DNA of 64,000 bases from DATFDN01 sp035685165 (GTDB taxonomy: Bacteria; Pseudomonadota; Alphaproteobacteria; Acetobacterales; Acetobacteraceae), in NCBI GenBank assembly GCA_035685165.1, contig DASRBI010000009.1, positions 221,617 to 285,616 of the forward strand. The letters are read 5' to 3'. The notes under the pieces are model-generated. The model did no database searches. It was not told the DNA's origin and worked only from the letters and a program-made list of their open reading frames with translations. Shown here piece by piece: positions 8,854-18,470 of the stretch (the stretch's first letter is position 1; each line of letters begins with the position of its first letter). Position numbers and translations under genes: made by a program.

Positions 8854-10301
8854 CCCGACTGCTGCGGTCGTCGCGGCGGGCGTACGGCGCGCTCGTCGGC
8901 GCGCTTGCGCTTACCGCCACCCTGGTGCTCGGGGCGCCACGCCCGGTCTCCGCCCAGGAAATGCAGATGAACCAGGCGGAGCTGGTGCGCCGGCTGTTGC
9001 CGACGGTGGTCAACATCACCGGGCACATCGCGATCAGCGCCGCCGAGGCGAAGAGCCAGGCGGCCTCCAGCACCGACCCGGCGCCGCTGTTCAAGACCGC
9101 GGCGGGATCGGGGTTCGTCGTCGATCCCACGGGGATCATCGCGACCAACTGGCACGTGGTCGACGGCACCTACGAGCTGTTCGTGACTTTCAGCGACGGC
9201 GAGCGCGTGCCCGCGCACCTGATCGGCGCCGCCCGCGTGGTCGATATCGCGGTCCTCAAGGTCGATGCTGGCCACCCATTGACGGCGATCAAATGGGGCG
9301 ACAGTTCAAAGGTGCGGATCGGCGATCCGGTGCTGGCGATCGGCAACCCGCTCGGCGTCGGGCTGTCGGTCACCGCCGGGATCGTGAGCGCGGTGAACCG
9401 CAACATCATGGAATCGCCGGTCGATGATTTCATCCAGACCGACGCGCCCATCAATCACGGCAATTCCGGTGGCCCGCTGTTCGACATGAACGGCGAGGTG
9501 ATCGGCATGAACGCGGCGCTCCTCTCGCCGACCGCCGCTTCCGCCGGGCTCGGCTTCGCGATCCCCTCGGACGATGCGCGCTTCATCGTGGAGCGGCTGA
9601 TGCGATCGAGCTGGATCCGGCCCGGCTGGATCGGCGCGAAAGTGCAGCCGGTAACGCCCGACATCGCGCTCGGCCTGCACATGAGCGAGCCGCGCGGCTC
9701 GATCGTATCCTGGGTGACGGACGACAGCCCGGCCGACATCGCGGGCATCCGCACGGGCGACGTGATCCTGCGGCTCGACGGCATTGCGCCGTCCGATGAC
9801 CGGGCGCTGATCCGCGGGATCGCGCGCACCCCGCCCGGGCAGACGGTCAAGGTGACGGTGCTGCGCGATGGACAGGAATTGACGCTGCCGGTCGTGATCG
9901 CCGAATGGCCGAAAACCGAGTGGGAAGCCGTCGACGCGCCGACCAAGGCGGAACTTCCGCACTGGACCGTGCCCGCCGATCTCGGGCTGAAGCTCGAGCC
10001 GCTGACCCCGGAACTAAGGGCCAAGAATGAGCTCGATCCGGGCTGGAACGGCCTGTTGGTGAGCGGCGTCGAGCAAGGCACCGATGCGGCGCAGCGCGGG
10101 GTGAAACCGGGTGACGTCTTGCTACAGATCGGCGCGACGCCGGTTTCGACGGCGGTGGATGTGCAGCAGCAGATCAACCGGCTTCGCGCCGAGAAGCGCA
10201 AGGTGGCGCTGTTCCTGATCCTGCCCAAGCGCAACCCCGACGAGAACCTCGCCTTCGCCGGCCCGACCTGGTACGCACTGCGGCTGGTGCCGGAATTTTA
10301 G
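8838..10301 (+). CDS. HtrA/DegP-type periplasmic serine protease with two PDZ domains
   Basis: A 487-residue S1C protease. With the GTG start at 8838 it has a basic n-region, a hydrophobic segment and a PVSAQ cleavage site near residue 37, so the protein is periplasmic. The trypsin-like triad is visible: His106 (NWHVVDG), Asp136 (VVDIAVLKV), Ser210 (HGNSGGPLF). Two PDZ domains follow, at about 265-365 and 380-475. Such proteins degrade or refold misfolded envelope proteins. The start is set by the signal peptide; the same frame is open upstream through the CHRD gene but is not coding there. Its stop converges on the molybdenum enzyme gene 21 bp away. Confidence 0.85.
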   Translation: MAAGVTRLLRSSRRAYGALVGALALTATLVLGAPRPVSAQEMQMNQAELVRRLLPTVVNITGHIAISAAEAKSQAASSTDPAPLFKTAAGSGFVVDPTGIIATNWHVVDGTYELFVTFSDGERVPAHLIGAARVVDIAVLKVDAGHPLTAIKWGDSSKVRIGDPVLAIGNPLGVGLSVTAGIVSAVNRNIMESPVDDFIQTDAPINHGNSGGPLFDMNGEVIGMNAALLSPTAASAGLGFAIPSDDARFIVERLMRSSWIRPGWIGAKVQPVTPDIALGLHMSEPRGSIVSWVTDDSPADIAGIRTGDVILRLDGIAPSDDRALIRGIARTPPGQTVKVTVLRDGQELTLPVVIAEWPKTEWEAVDAPTKAELPHWTVPADLGLKLEPLTPELRAKNELDPGWNGLLVSGVEQGTDAAQRGVKPGDVLLQIGATPVSTAVDVQQQINRLRAEKRKVALFLILPKRNPDENLAFAGPTWYALRLVPEF

Positions 10302-10322
10302 CCAGGCGGCCCCCGCCGGGGC

Positions 10323-12497
10323 TCAAGCCGCCGGCAGCCGCAGCGGCATGTCGCGCAATCGGATCCCGGTTGCATCCGCAATCGCGTTTGCCACCGCGGC
10401 CGCCGCCGGTCCCTGGCCGCACTCGCCGGTGCCGAGATAGGGCGCGCCCGGCCGGTTGATCACGTGCACCTCGACACTCTCCGGCACAGCGTTGAAGCGG
10501 ACGATGGGGTAGCTGCTCCAGTCGCGGCTAACGATCCGCTCCGGGGTGAACACAACCTCCTCGTAGAGCGTCCAGCTCAACGCCTGCACGATCGCGCCCT
10601 CGACCTGGTTGCGGATGCCGTCCGGGTTGACTGCCTGTCCGCTGTCCACCGCCGCCACGACCCGTCCCAACTGGATGCGGCGGTCGGCGCCGACCGAGAC
10701 CTGCATCGCCACCGCGCAGTAGGCGCCGAGATTCTTGTAGCGTGCGAATGCGAACCCGCGCCCCGACCGCCTCGGCGCCGACCCCCATCCGAACCCGTCC
10801 GCCGCCGCCCGCACCACGTCGCGCGCACGCGGATCGGAAAGATGCGCCAGGCGGAACGCGACGGCATCGGCTTGCGCCGCATCGGCGAGCTCGTCCATGA
10901 AGCTTTCGATCGCAAACACATTCAGATGCGCGCCGAGCGAGCGCAGGGCCGAGACGCGCACCGGCATGTCGGGCACGAAATGGTAGGTCACTTTCTGGCC
11001 GGGGAAGTCGTAGATCGGGTTGCTGTTGCGGTCCCCGCCGCCCTCCGGCATCGGGATCGGGTTGGGCGGCGGCAGCGGAAACGGCGGCTCCATCTCCTGC
11101 GCCGCCAGCAGCACCCCGGCCGGCCCCGGCCGCTGCGTATGGACGTTGCTCCAAACCTGATAATCCCATCCGGCGACACGACCGGCGGCATCGAGCGCGC
11201 CCTTCACCTCGGCGACCATCGCCGGCCCATAGGGCTCGTAATACTGCTCCTGCTCGCGCATCCATTGCAGCCGCACCGGCCGGCCGGGCACCGCGCGCGC
11301 CAGCAGCACCGCATCCGCCGCCACGTCGTCGGCGCCGTTTTGGCCGTAGCAGCCGGCACCCTCGAGATGAATGCAGCGCACCTTCTCGTCCGGCAGCTGC
11401 AGCATCTGCGCGAGCGCATGACGCAACGGGAACACGCCCTGCGTATGCGTCCACACATCGTACGAGCCGTCGTCCCGGCACAGCGCGACCGCGCAGGACG
11501 GACCGATCGCGCCATGCGCAAGAAACGGCCGCGAGTAGCGCGCCGTCAGCGTGCGCGCACCCTCTGGCAGCGGTGCCGGGCGGTCGATCACTGCGATGTC
11601 GCGGTGCGGCGCCGATTGCAGGAACTGCGCGATTGCATCCCGCTTCGGCAGCGCGCGACCTGGCGCCCAGCGCGCGCTTGCTGCCAACACGCGCATAGCC
11701 TGGATGGAGGCGAACTCACGCTCGGCGATCACGCCGAGGAAACTGCCGTCGCGCACGATTTTCACGACGCCGGGAAGGCGGGCTGCCTCACTCTCGTCCA
11801 CATCCAGCAGCTTCCCGCCATAGGCGATGGGCCGCACTACGCGCGCGTGCAGCATGTCGGGCAGCCGCAAATCCTGCACATAGCTCGGCACCCCGGCGAG
11901 CTTCGCCGGCAAATCGACGCGCGGCATCGAGGTGCCGACCAGCCGGTACTGGGCGGGCGGTTTCAGCGGATAAGGAAGCGGCGCCGGCCGGTGCAGATCG
12001 ACCCGCCTGGCCAGCTCCCCATAGAAGATCCGCCGCCCGTCGGGCGCCAGCACCTGCCCGTCCGCCGTCCGCAACAGCGCCGGCGCAAGGTTCCAGCGCG
12101 CGGCAGCGGCCGCGACCAGCAACGCGCGCACATCGGCCGCGGCATCGCGGATCGCTGTCGCGCTGTCCTGCATCGAGTGGCTGCCGGCCGTGTAACCCTC
12201 GTTCGGCGTGCGCGCCGTGTCGGCCGTGACCAGCGTGATCTCGGCCGGCGCGACATCCAGCTCCTCGGCGGCGACCTGGATGAACGCCGTCGAGATGCCC
12301 TGCCCGAGCTCGGCCTTGCCGGTGAAGACGGTCACGCGCCCGTCCGGGCCGATGCGGATCCAGGAATCGAGATCGGCGGCCGCCGAAAGCTCGCCGCTCG
12401 CCGGCTGGTCCGCCGCGCGCCCGCGCGCGAGCGCGAACAGCACGGTGAGTGACCCGCCCGCCAGCACCGCGCGACGGGCAAGAGCGAGGCCGCTCAT
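10323..12497 (-). CDS. Molybdopterin-binding subunit of a xanthine-dehydrogenase-family (isoquinoline/aldehyde oxidoreductase-type) enzyme
   Basis: A 724-residue large subunit. The N-terminus has an LARRAVLAGGSL twin-arginine-like signal, suggesting Tat export. The two-part aldehyde-oxidase/IorB architecture follows: GKAELGQGISTAFIQVAAEE near residue 60, TPNEGYTAGSHSMQ, several Mo-cofactor loops, and the C-terminal GTGECGQGPAAAAVANAI segment carrying the expected catalytic Glu. Partners are encoded directly upstream: the 2Fe-2S subunit overlaps this start by 4 bp and the cytochrome c subunit overlaps that gene by 4 bp. This arrangement fits a periplasm-facing aldehyde or N-heterocycle dehydrogenase passing electrons to cytochrome c. 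The substrate is not deducible. Confidence 0.85.
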   Translation of the reverse strand: MSGLALARRAVLAGGSLTVLFALARGRAADQPASGELSAAADLDSWIRIGPDGRVTVFTGKAELGQGISTAFIQVAAEELDVAPAEITLVTADTARTPNEGYTAGSHSMQDSATAIRDAAADVRALLVAAAAARWNLAPALLRTADGQVLAPDGRRIFYGELARRVDLHRPAPLPYPLKPPAQYRLVGTSMPRVDLPAKLAGVPSYVQDLRLPDMLHARVVRPIAYGGKLLDVDESEAARLPGVVKIVRDGSFLGVIAEREFASIQAMRVLAASARWAPGRALPKRDAIAQFLQSAPHRDIAVIDRPAPLPEGARTLTARYSRPFLAHGAIGPSCAVALCRDDGSYDVWTHTQGVFPLRHALAQMLQLPDEKVRCIHLEGAGCYGQNGADDVAADAVLLARAVPGRPVRLQWMREQEQYYEPYGPAMVAEVKGALDAAGRVAGWDYQVWSNVHTQRPGPAGVLLAAQEMEPPFPLPPPNPIPMPEGGGDRNSNPIYDFPGQKVTYHFVPDMPVRVSALRSLGAHLNVFAIESFMDELADAAQADAVAFRLAHLSDPRARDVVRAAADGFGWGSAPRRSGRGFAFARYKNLGAYCAVAMQVSVGADRRIQLGRVVAAVDSGQAVNPDGIRNQVEGAIVQALSWTLYEEVVFTPERIVSRDWSSYPIVRFNAVPESVEVHVINRPGAPYLGTGECGQGPAAAAVANAIADATGIRLRDMPLRLPAA

Positions 12498-12958
12498 CGC
12501 TGCGCCAGCAGGGTTGCGGCGCGCCGCACCGCGCGCAGGATCCGCATGTGCGCTCCGCAGCGGCAGAGATTGGGCTGCATGGAGGCACGAATCTCGGCCT
12601 CGGTCGGCGCGGCCTTCCGCTCCAGCAATCCCTGCGCGCGCATGATCATGCCGGGGATGCAGTAGCCGCACTGCGCCGCCTGTTCCTCGAGGAATGCGCG
12701 CTGCACCGGCCCTGGATTGTCGATGCCGCCCAGCCCTTCGATCGTGCGGACCTGCCTACCTTCCACCGCGAGAAGCGGCGTGATGCAGGAAAACACCGGC
12801 CGGCTTTCCAGCAGCACCGTGCAGGCGCCGCATTGCCCGAGGCCGCAGCCGTATTTGGCGCCGCTCAGGCGGAAATCATCGCGCAGCACGTAAAGCAGCG
12901 GCGTGGCGGGATCGGCGTCGGTCTCGACCGAAGCGCCGTTCAGAACGAGCCGGGTCAT
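12494..12958 (-). CDS. 2Fe-2S subunit of the molybdenum dehydrogenase
   Basis: A 154-residue protein with the two classical iron-sulfur motifs. The plant-ferredoxin type cluster is KYGCGLGQCGACTVL plus an upstream-paired Cys in VFSC. The helical-bundle cluster is AAQCGYCIPGM plus LCRCGAHMRI. It carries electrons from the molybdopterin site of the large subunit to the cytochrome. It has no signal peptide of its own, so it would be co-exported with the Tat-tagged large subunit. ATGA overlaps join it to the genes on both sides, indicating one mRNA and translational coupling. Confidence 0.9.
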   Translation of the reverse strand: MTRLVLNGASVETDADPATPLLYVLRDDFRLSGAKYGCGLGQCGACTVLLESRPVFSCITPLLAVEGRQVRTIEGLGGIDNPGPVQRAFLEEQAAQCGYCIPGMIMRAQGLLERKAAPTEAEIRASMQPNLCRCGAHMRILRAVRRAATLLAQR

Positions 12959-13359
12959 CGCCGCGCCTCCGCACCGTTGGCCCGCGCCACCTGCACGCGC
13001 GCCGCCAGATCGGGCCAGGGCGGCTGTCCTGCTTCCTGGCGCAGCCAGTTCAGCACGCCGGCGATTTCGGCATCGTCCAGCATCCCGGCGAAGGAGGGCA
13101 TCCACGCGCCGCGCTGCTCGGGCGGCGGAAAATGCCCGTCCAGTACCAAGTTGATGGCGCGCGCCGGAGTGTCGCCCATGATCGCACGGGTCTTGCCGAG
13201 CAAGGGCTGGCCAGCGACGACACGCGGCGATCCGGCCGCATGACACGCCGCGCAAGCCCCCGCGAAAATCGTCGGTCCGATTTCCGCCGCCGCCACGCCG
13301 GCAAGCGCGATGCCGCAGAGCGCGGCGGCCGATGCGGCCATCAGGATCGGTCTATGCAT
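12955..13359 (-). CDS. Cytochrome c subunit, class I, monoheme
   Basis: A 134-residue exported protein. A signal peptide covers residues 1-25 with an AAA cleavage region. One haem motif CAACH lies at 36-40, and Met87 in the WMPSF segment is the likely distal ligand. The gene is first in the minus-strand operon, and a GGGAGGG ribosome site precedes the ATG. Acetobacteraceae three-subunit aldehyde dehydrogenases use a larger multi-haem subunit; this single-haem version resembles the cytochromes of smaller IorAB-type systems. It most likely hands electrons to the respiratory chain in the periplasm. Confidence 0.85.
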   Translation of the reverse strand: MHRPILMAASAAALCGIALAGVAAAEIGPTIFAGACAACHAAGSPRVVAGQPLLGKTRAIMGDTPARAINLVLDGHFPPPEQRGAWMPSFAGMLDDAEIAGVLNWLRQEAGQPPWPDLAARVQVARANGAEARR

Positions 13360-13658
13360 GACCCTCCCCCGCCTCGTCCCTCGGCGTAGGCGATTGCCCG
13401 TGGTCCAGCAAGCGCGACCTCCCCGGCGGCGTTCAAGTCCTGGCGCGCGAAAGCCCGGCCGGCTTTTGATGGATCCGTTACGATGTCCGCGCCCCCGGCA
13501 ATACGCTCATGCTGTCTCACGGCGACGGCGACAGGAATGTCGGGCGGAACGGCGGCAAACTCGGCCGGCCCACGGCCCTCCCCGCTCATCCGGCGCAATA
13601 AGCAGCCCGGCACACTCGGGTAGGTCGACGCTAAGGGCTTGGAAAGCGCGCCACGGCA
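13360..13658. other. Intergenic region between divergent genes
   Basis: About 300 bp between the cytochrome c start and the GGDEF/EAL start. It must hold promoters for both divergent genes. I see no convincing operator, RNA or conserved small frame. Confidence 0.4.
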
Positions 13659-16600
13659 TTGTGGCCCCCTGTCCCGCCCAGGGCCCGCACGAAGTTGCTC
13701 GACTTTCCCGACCCCGCCGCGGCCGCGGCCGACGTCCGCCCCCCGTGCGCGCCTGCCGCCGCTCCGCCGCGTGAGCATCGCTGGTACCGCAACGCCTATA
13801 TCGCGATCGTCGTCGCGGCGGCGCTGGTGATCGCCGTGATCGGCGTCGGTACGGCGACGTTCCTCGCCCGGGCACGCAACGCGGCGATCGAGAACGCCAA
13901 GCTGCGCGCGCAAAATGCCGCCGTGGTGGCGGTCAACACGATCAACCGCCAGCTCCTCCAGGTGGACAGCGCGCTCGCCAGCCTCCCGCCGCTGTTCGGC
14001 GCGGCGCTCGGGGAGGATCGGCTCTCGCCGCAGGCGGCGACCCGCCTGTTGCGGGCGTTCAATTACGAGACCTTTGTCTATCGCGACCTGCTGCTGGTCC
14101 GGCCCAATGGTGCGATCCTCGCTTCCGCCCGCCCCCGGCCCGGCGGCGAGCGGCTGCCCCCCTTCCCGGCCGAGGCCGCCGCACAGCCGGGCGGCGTCGC
14201 GGTCGAGGGGCCGATCGTCAATCCGGGCACCGGCGACGAATCGTGGTATCTCAAGCGCGACGTGGTCCTGGCCGGCATCGGCGAGGTGTTCGCCATCGCC
14301 GAGGTACCGGTACCCTCGATCATCGCCCTGCTCGCGCCGGTAGCGGAGGTGCCGGGACTGCACATCGCGATCACGCGCGCCAATCGCGTGCTGCTCGCCA
14401 GCGTGCCCTACGACGCGGTGGCGCTTGGCAAGCACGTGCAGCCCGACCTCGAGACGCTTGCCAAGCCGGACGTGCCCTTCCTGTTCTACGATGCGCCCCG
14501 CGCGCACCTCGCCGTCGGCATCTGGGCACAGACCCTTTATCCGGACGTGAGAGTGGCGCTCGATATCGACGTCACGGCGGCGCTCGCGGACTGGCAGCGC
14601 GAGCGCAAGCGCCTCGTCCTCGGCGCCGCCGCCTTCGCGGTCCTGGTGCTGTTCCTCTCGGGCGCGCTGATCGCCGCTTTGCGGCAGCGCGAACTGGTGG
14701 AGCGCGAACGCCGCGACGCCAAGGACCGGTTGGACGACGCGATCGAGTCGATGTCCGACGGTTTCGTGATGTGGGATGCGGCCGACCGGCTGGTGACGTG
14801 CAATCGCCGCTACCGCGAACTCTATTCCGTCAGCACCGCCTCGATCCGGCCCGGCGCGCGCTTCGAGGACATCGTGCGCTATGGCGCGCTGCGCGGGCAA
14901 TATCCGCAGAGCGGTGGCGACGTGGAGCAGTTCGTCGCCGCCACCGTGGAGTGGCACCGCAACGCCAGCGGCACGCTGGAGCGGCTTCTCCCGGACGGCA
15001 GATGGATCCTGATCACCGAACGGCGCACGCGCAACGGCGGCATCGTCGGCATACGCACCGATATCACGACCCTCAAGCGGGCCCTCGCCGAGCTCGGCGA
15101 GGCGAACGAACGGGTCAAGGACGCGATGGCCGAGCTGCAGGTGCAGAACGTGCTGTTCACGGCCGCCTTGAACAACATGTCACAAGGGCTGCTGATGGTC
15201 GATTCCGATCAGCGCCTGATCGTCTGCAACGCCCGCTTCCTCGAGCTTTTCCGCATCCAGGCGGCGAGCGCCCGGCCCGGAACCAGCGTTACGGCGCTGT
15301 TCGGCGCCATCCGCAATGGCGGCCGGATCAGCCGCGCGGCCGTGGAGCGCGTGTTCTCGCAGCAGGCGGATGCGGGCGCGGCGCGGCGCGATGCCGCCTT
15401 CGTCGCGGCCGACGGCGAGGATCTCGCGCTCGCGATCTCGCAGCGGCCGCTGCCCGACGGCGGCTGGGTGGCAACCTACGAGGACGTGACGGAGCAGCAG
15501 CGCGCCGCGGGGCAAATCCGCTTCATGGCGCATCACGACGCGCTGACCAAATTGCCCAACCGCGTCCTGTTCCGCACCCGCGTGGAAGCGGCGCTGCGCG
15601 AGGCCGGGCCGCGCGGCGGGTTCGCGCTGCTCTATCTCGATCTCGACCGCTTCAAATACGTCAACGACAGCCTCGGCCATCCGGCCGGCGATTCCTTGCT
15701 CGAAGCAGCGGCGCGCCGCTTGCGCGGCTGCGTGCGCGATCACGACTTCGTCGCCCGGCTCGGCGGCGATGAGTTCGCGATCGGCATGACGGCAAGCGCG
15801 ATGCCGCAATCGGCGATCGCCACCGCCGAGCGCGTGATCAAGAGCCTGAGCGCGCCCTACGATCTCGGGATGCGACGGGTCGAGGTCGGGGTCAGCATCG
15901 GGATCGCGGTCGCGCGCAACGGCGAGACCGACTGCGACGCACTGCTCAAGCAGGCCGACATGGCGCTTTATCAAGCGAAGGCCAAGGGGCGCGGCACGTA
16001 CGCAATCTTCGTGGACGAGCTGCAAACGCGCTTGAGTTCCCGGCTGACCCTGCAAGCCGATCTGCGGCTCGCGCTGGAACGCGGAGAGTTCGAACTCGCC
16101 TATCAGCCGATCTTCCGGCTCGCCGACCAGAGGCTGTGCGGCTTCGAGGCGCTGTTGCGCTGGCGCCATCCCGCGAACGGGCCGGTATCGCCTGCGCTCT
16201 TCATACCGGCGGCAGAGGAACTCGGGCTCATCAACCAGATCGGCGCCTGGATTCTGCGGCGCGTCTGCGCCGATCTCGCCGAGCTGCCGCACCAAGCGCC
16301 GGTCGCGATCAATCTCTCGCCGGTACAGCTCCTCGACCGTTCAATCGTGGACGTGATCGGCCGCACGCTGGCCGAGTTCGCGCTCGATCCGGCGCGGCTG
16401 GAAATCGAAATCACCGAATCGGCGCTGCTGAGCGACGGCGCGGCGACCACCGCGCTGCTGATGCAGATGCACCGGCTCGGCCTGAAGATCGCGCTTGACG
16501 ATTTCGGCACCGGCTACTCCTCGCTGAGCCATCTCAGGAGTTTCCCGTTCGACAAGATCAAGATCGACCGGCTGTTCGTGAGCGAGATGGCGACGCGCGC

Positions 16601-16811
16601 CGATTGCGCCGCGATCGTCGGTTCGCTCGCGATGCTCGCCACCCGGCTCGGCATGACGACGGTTGCCGAGGGCGTGGAGACGGAGGAGCAACTCGAACTG
16701 GTTCGCGCCGCCGGCTGCACCGCCGTGCAAGGCTATCTGTTCGGCAAGCCGGAACCGCTCGATGCCGTCCGGCGCCGCTTCGGCGCCGCCGCCTTCGCGC
16801 GGACGGCCTGA
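13659..16811 (+). CDS. Membrane-bound PAS-GGDEF-EAL cyclic-di-GMP enzyme
   Basis: About 1050 residues. Membrane helices lie at about 46-68 and 318-342 with a periplasmic sensor region between them. A PAS domain begins near 360 (DGFVMWDAADRLVTCN) and a second PAS-7-like one near 500. GGDEF sits at 702-706 in an intact LGGDEF, with RDHD five residues before it, a complete product-inhibition site. The EAL domain starts with FEALLRW (Glu830) and keeps INLSPVQL, EITES, DDFGTGYSS, KIDR and AEGVET, so it looks catalytically competent. The protein could both make and degrade c-di-GMP. The start is uncertain: TTG at 13659 is the only start found after the upstream in-frame stop, and another TTG lies at 13695. 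Confidence 0.85.
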   Translation: MWPPVPPRARTKLLDFPDPAAAAADVRPPCAPAAAPPREHRWYRNAYIAIVVAAALVIAVIGVGTATFLARARNAAIENAKLRAQNAAVVAVNTINRQLLQVDSALASLPPLFGAALGEDRLSPQAATRLLRAFNYETFVYRDLLLVRPNGAILASARPRPGGERLPPFPAEAAAQPGGVAVEGPIVNPGTGDESWYLKRDVVLAGIGEVFAIAEVPVPSIIALLAPVAEVPGLHIAITRANRVLLASVPYDAVALGKHVQPDLETLAKPDVPFLFYDAPRAHLAVGIWAQTLYPDVRVALDIDVTAALADWQRERKRLVLGAAAFAVLVLFLSGALIAALRQRELVERERRDAKDRLDDAIESMSDGFVMWDAADRLVTCNRRYRELYSVSTASIRPGARFEDIVRYGALRGQYPQSGGDVEQFVAATVEWHRNASGTLERLLPDGRWILITERRTRNGGIVGIRTDITTLKRALAELGEANERVKDAMAELQVQNVLFTAALNNMSQGLLMVDSDQRLIVCNARFLELFRIQAASARPGTSVTALFGAIRNGGRISRAAVERVFSQQADAGAARRDAAFVAADGEDLALAISQRPLPDGGWVATYEDVTEQQRAAGQIRFMAHHDALTKLPNRVLFRTRVEAALREAGPRGGFALLYLDLDRFKYVNDSLGHPAGDSLLEAAARRLRGCVRDHDFVARLGGDEFAIGMTASAMPQSAIATAERVIKSLSAPYDLGMRRVEVGVSIGIAVARNGETDCDALLKQADMALYQAKAKGRGTYAIFVDELQTRLSSRLTLQADLRLALERGEFELAYQPIFRLADQRLCGFEALLRWRHPANGPVSPALFIPAAEELGLINQIGAWILRRVCADLAELPHQAPVAINLSPVQLLDRSIVDVIGRTLAEFALDPARLEIEITESALLSDGAATTALLMQMHRLGLKIALDDFGTGYSSLSHLRSFPFDKIKIDRLFVSEMATRADCAAIVGSLAMLATRLGMTTVAEGVETEEQLELVRAAGCTAVQGYLFGKPEPLDAVRRRFGAAAFARTA

Positions 16812-17090
16812 GCGTGCGGATACCGGACCGTGCGACGCTTCGCACCGTCACCGTGAGCTCCCGACATGCGCCGGCCATACTGGCCAGCCAACGCCCGACC
16901 CATTCGTGCGAATGATTGGCGGTCAGCTTCCATCGTTATGGACAGGCTTGAGAGAAAAATCCGATCCCTGAACTAGGAACTTGACCGCGCACGACGCTGC
17001 AACACGTGAGCGCATCGCAACGCAGCGCCTGTGGCGCGTAGGGGGCGGCGCTGGCGCGTGTGCTGGCAAGGACGCTGTTGGTGGCCGGTG
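16812..17090. other. Intergenic region
   Basis: About 280 bp between the GGDEF/EAL stop and the YciI-type gene stop (convergent). Base composition is slightly less GC-rich around 16900-16990. I see no hairpin with a T tract, no RNA gene and no credible frame. Confidence 0.4.
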
Positions 17091-17387
17091 TCATATCCGC
17101 TTCCCATCGCGGAACACCGCGCGGAACGGGACGATCTCAGTCGATGCGAAGAGCCCCGCGGCAACGAACGGGTCGGCCGCCGCAAGCCGCTCCACCTCTT
17201 CGAGACTGTCGGCCTCGACGAACAGGATCGAGCCGATCTGCCGCCCCTCGCCCGCCGCCTCCACCAGCGCGCCGCCGTAGGCGATGCGCGGCTCAACGCC
17301 CGCGAGATATTCGAGATGAACCGGCCGCGTTGCCTGGCGCAGCGCGAAGGCGCCCGCGTGGTCGCGGCGGATGATGGCGAACAACAT
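17091..17387 (-). CDS. YciI-family protein
   Basis: A 98-residue dimeric alpha-beta barrel protein of the YciI type. It begins MLFAIIRRDHAGAFALRQAT, keeps the conserved early RHLEYL-like segment (VHLEYLAG, with the His thought to be active), then GSILFVEADSLEEVERLAAADPF and a C-terminal FRAVF. YciI proteins are small cytoplasmic enzymes or binding proteins, mostly of unknown substrate. It lies 69 bp upstream of the DMT permease gene's stop end, on the same strand, and may be independent. Confidence 0.85.
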   Translation of the reverse strand: MLFAIIRRDHAGAFALRQATRPVHLEYLAGVEPRIAYGGALVEAAGEGRQIGSILFVEADSLEEVERLAAADPFVAAGLFASTEIVPFRAVFRDGKRI

Positions 17388-17456
17388 GCGGCGCTCCTGG
17401 CTGACCAGCGCACGAGCCTATCGGCGAAGGCTTAACAAATCACTGCGGGGCGGGGG

Positions 17457-18344
17457 TCAGCGCGTGGCGAGCAGGACCGCGCTCAGCACCAGCGCCAAGG
17501 CCGCTAGCTGCCGGCCCAGCAGCGGCTCGCCCAAGGTCGCGGCCGAGGCGAGCACGCCAATCACCGGCGTCAGCAACATGCCGATCGCCGCCGTCCCCGC
17601 CGGCAGCCGCCGCAGGGCGCCGAACCAGGCGAGGTAGCAGACGCCGAGCGATATCACCGCAGTGTAGCCGAGCGCCGCCCACGCGTACCAAGCCATCGCC
17701 AGCAGGTGCGGCCGTTCGAACAGAAGGCCGGCCACCAGCAGCGGCGCGCATCCCAGGCCGACCTGCCAGGCCGTCGCGGCGAGCGGCGCGAGCGGCAGCT
17801 TGCGGCGTTTGGCCAGCACCGTGCCGAGCGCGAAGGCGAGAGCGGCGATGAGCGCGGCGGCGATTCCCGGCAGCTTCGCGGCGTCGCGGCCGAAGCCGTG
17901 CCGCACCAGCAGCCAGACCCCGCCGAGGCCGAGCGCGAGCGCCACCATCCGCGCCGGTCCCAGCCGCTCGCCGAGAACCGGCAATGCCAGCAGCGCCGCC
18001 CAGACTGGCATCGTATAGGCGAGCGTCGCCGCTTCGCCGGCCGGCAGCCAGAGCATGGAGACGGTCGTGAGGCCCATCCACGCCGTGACGTTGAGCAGCG
18101 CCGCGCAGAGCAAGGGGAGCCGTGCCTGCGCGGGCACGGCAAGACCCTCGCCGCGCGCCGCGGCAAGCGCCGCCAGCCCGAACCCGGCGGCCAGCCCGGC
18201 CAGCCCGCGCGCGGTCAGCGGCGGACACTCGGTGATCAGATATTTGGTCGCCGCCCAGTTCAGTCCCCATCCGGAAGCGGTCAGCATCAGCAGGCCGACC
18301 CCGCGCAGCACCCCCCCGTTCCGCCTGCCGATCGCCAGACTCAT
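17457..18344 (-). CDS. EamA-family drug/metabolite transporter
   Basis: A 295-residue membrane protein made of two EamA repeats, about ten hydrophobic helices. The motifs TASGWGLNWAATKYLI in TM1, a TLAYTMPVWAALLALPVLGERL segment at the end of repeat 1 and the matching LLTPVIGVLASAATLGEPL in repeat 2 are typical. DMT permeases usually export amino acids or metabolites; no substrate can be assigned. The ATG at 18342-18344 gives the normal N-terminus. The gene is divergent from the TRAP binding protein gene. Confidence 0.88.
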   Translation of the reverse strand: MSLAIGRRNGGVLRGVGLLMLTASGWGLNWAATKYLITECPPLTARGLAGLAAGFGLAALAAARGEGLAVPAQARLPLLCAALLNVTAWMGLTTVSMLWLPAGEAATLAYTMPVWAALLALPVLGERLGPARMVALALGLGGVWLLVRHGFGRDAAKLPGIAAALIAALAFALGTVLAKRRKLPLAPLAATAWQVGLGCAPLLVAGLLFERPHLLAMAWYAWAALGYTAVISLGVCYLAWFGALRRLPAGTAAIGMLLTPVIGVLASAATLGEPLLGRQLAALALVLSAVLLATR

Positions 18345-18470
18345 GGCCGCTCCGAAGATAGCGGCGAAGGGTAACGCCGAGGTTCGAAATAAATGGTTTA
18401 TCAATCCACTTCGGTGAGTCTGCCGGCGGGCGCCGCCGATCCCCGGCGGCGCGTGAGGGAGCCGGCCCGC

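Noticed and set aside
10464..12452. Long plus-strand frame opposite the molybdopterin subunit
   Set aside because: It is the antisense of a clearly conserved enzyme. Its product is Arg/His-rich with no domain, a usual artefact of high GC.
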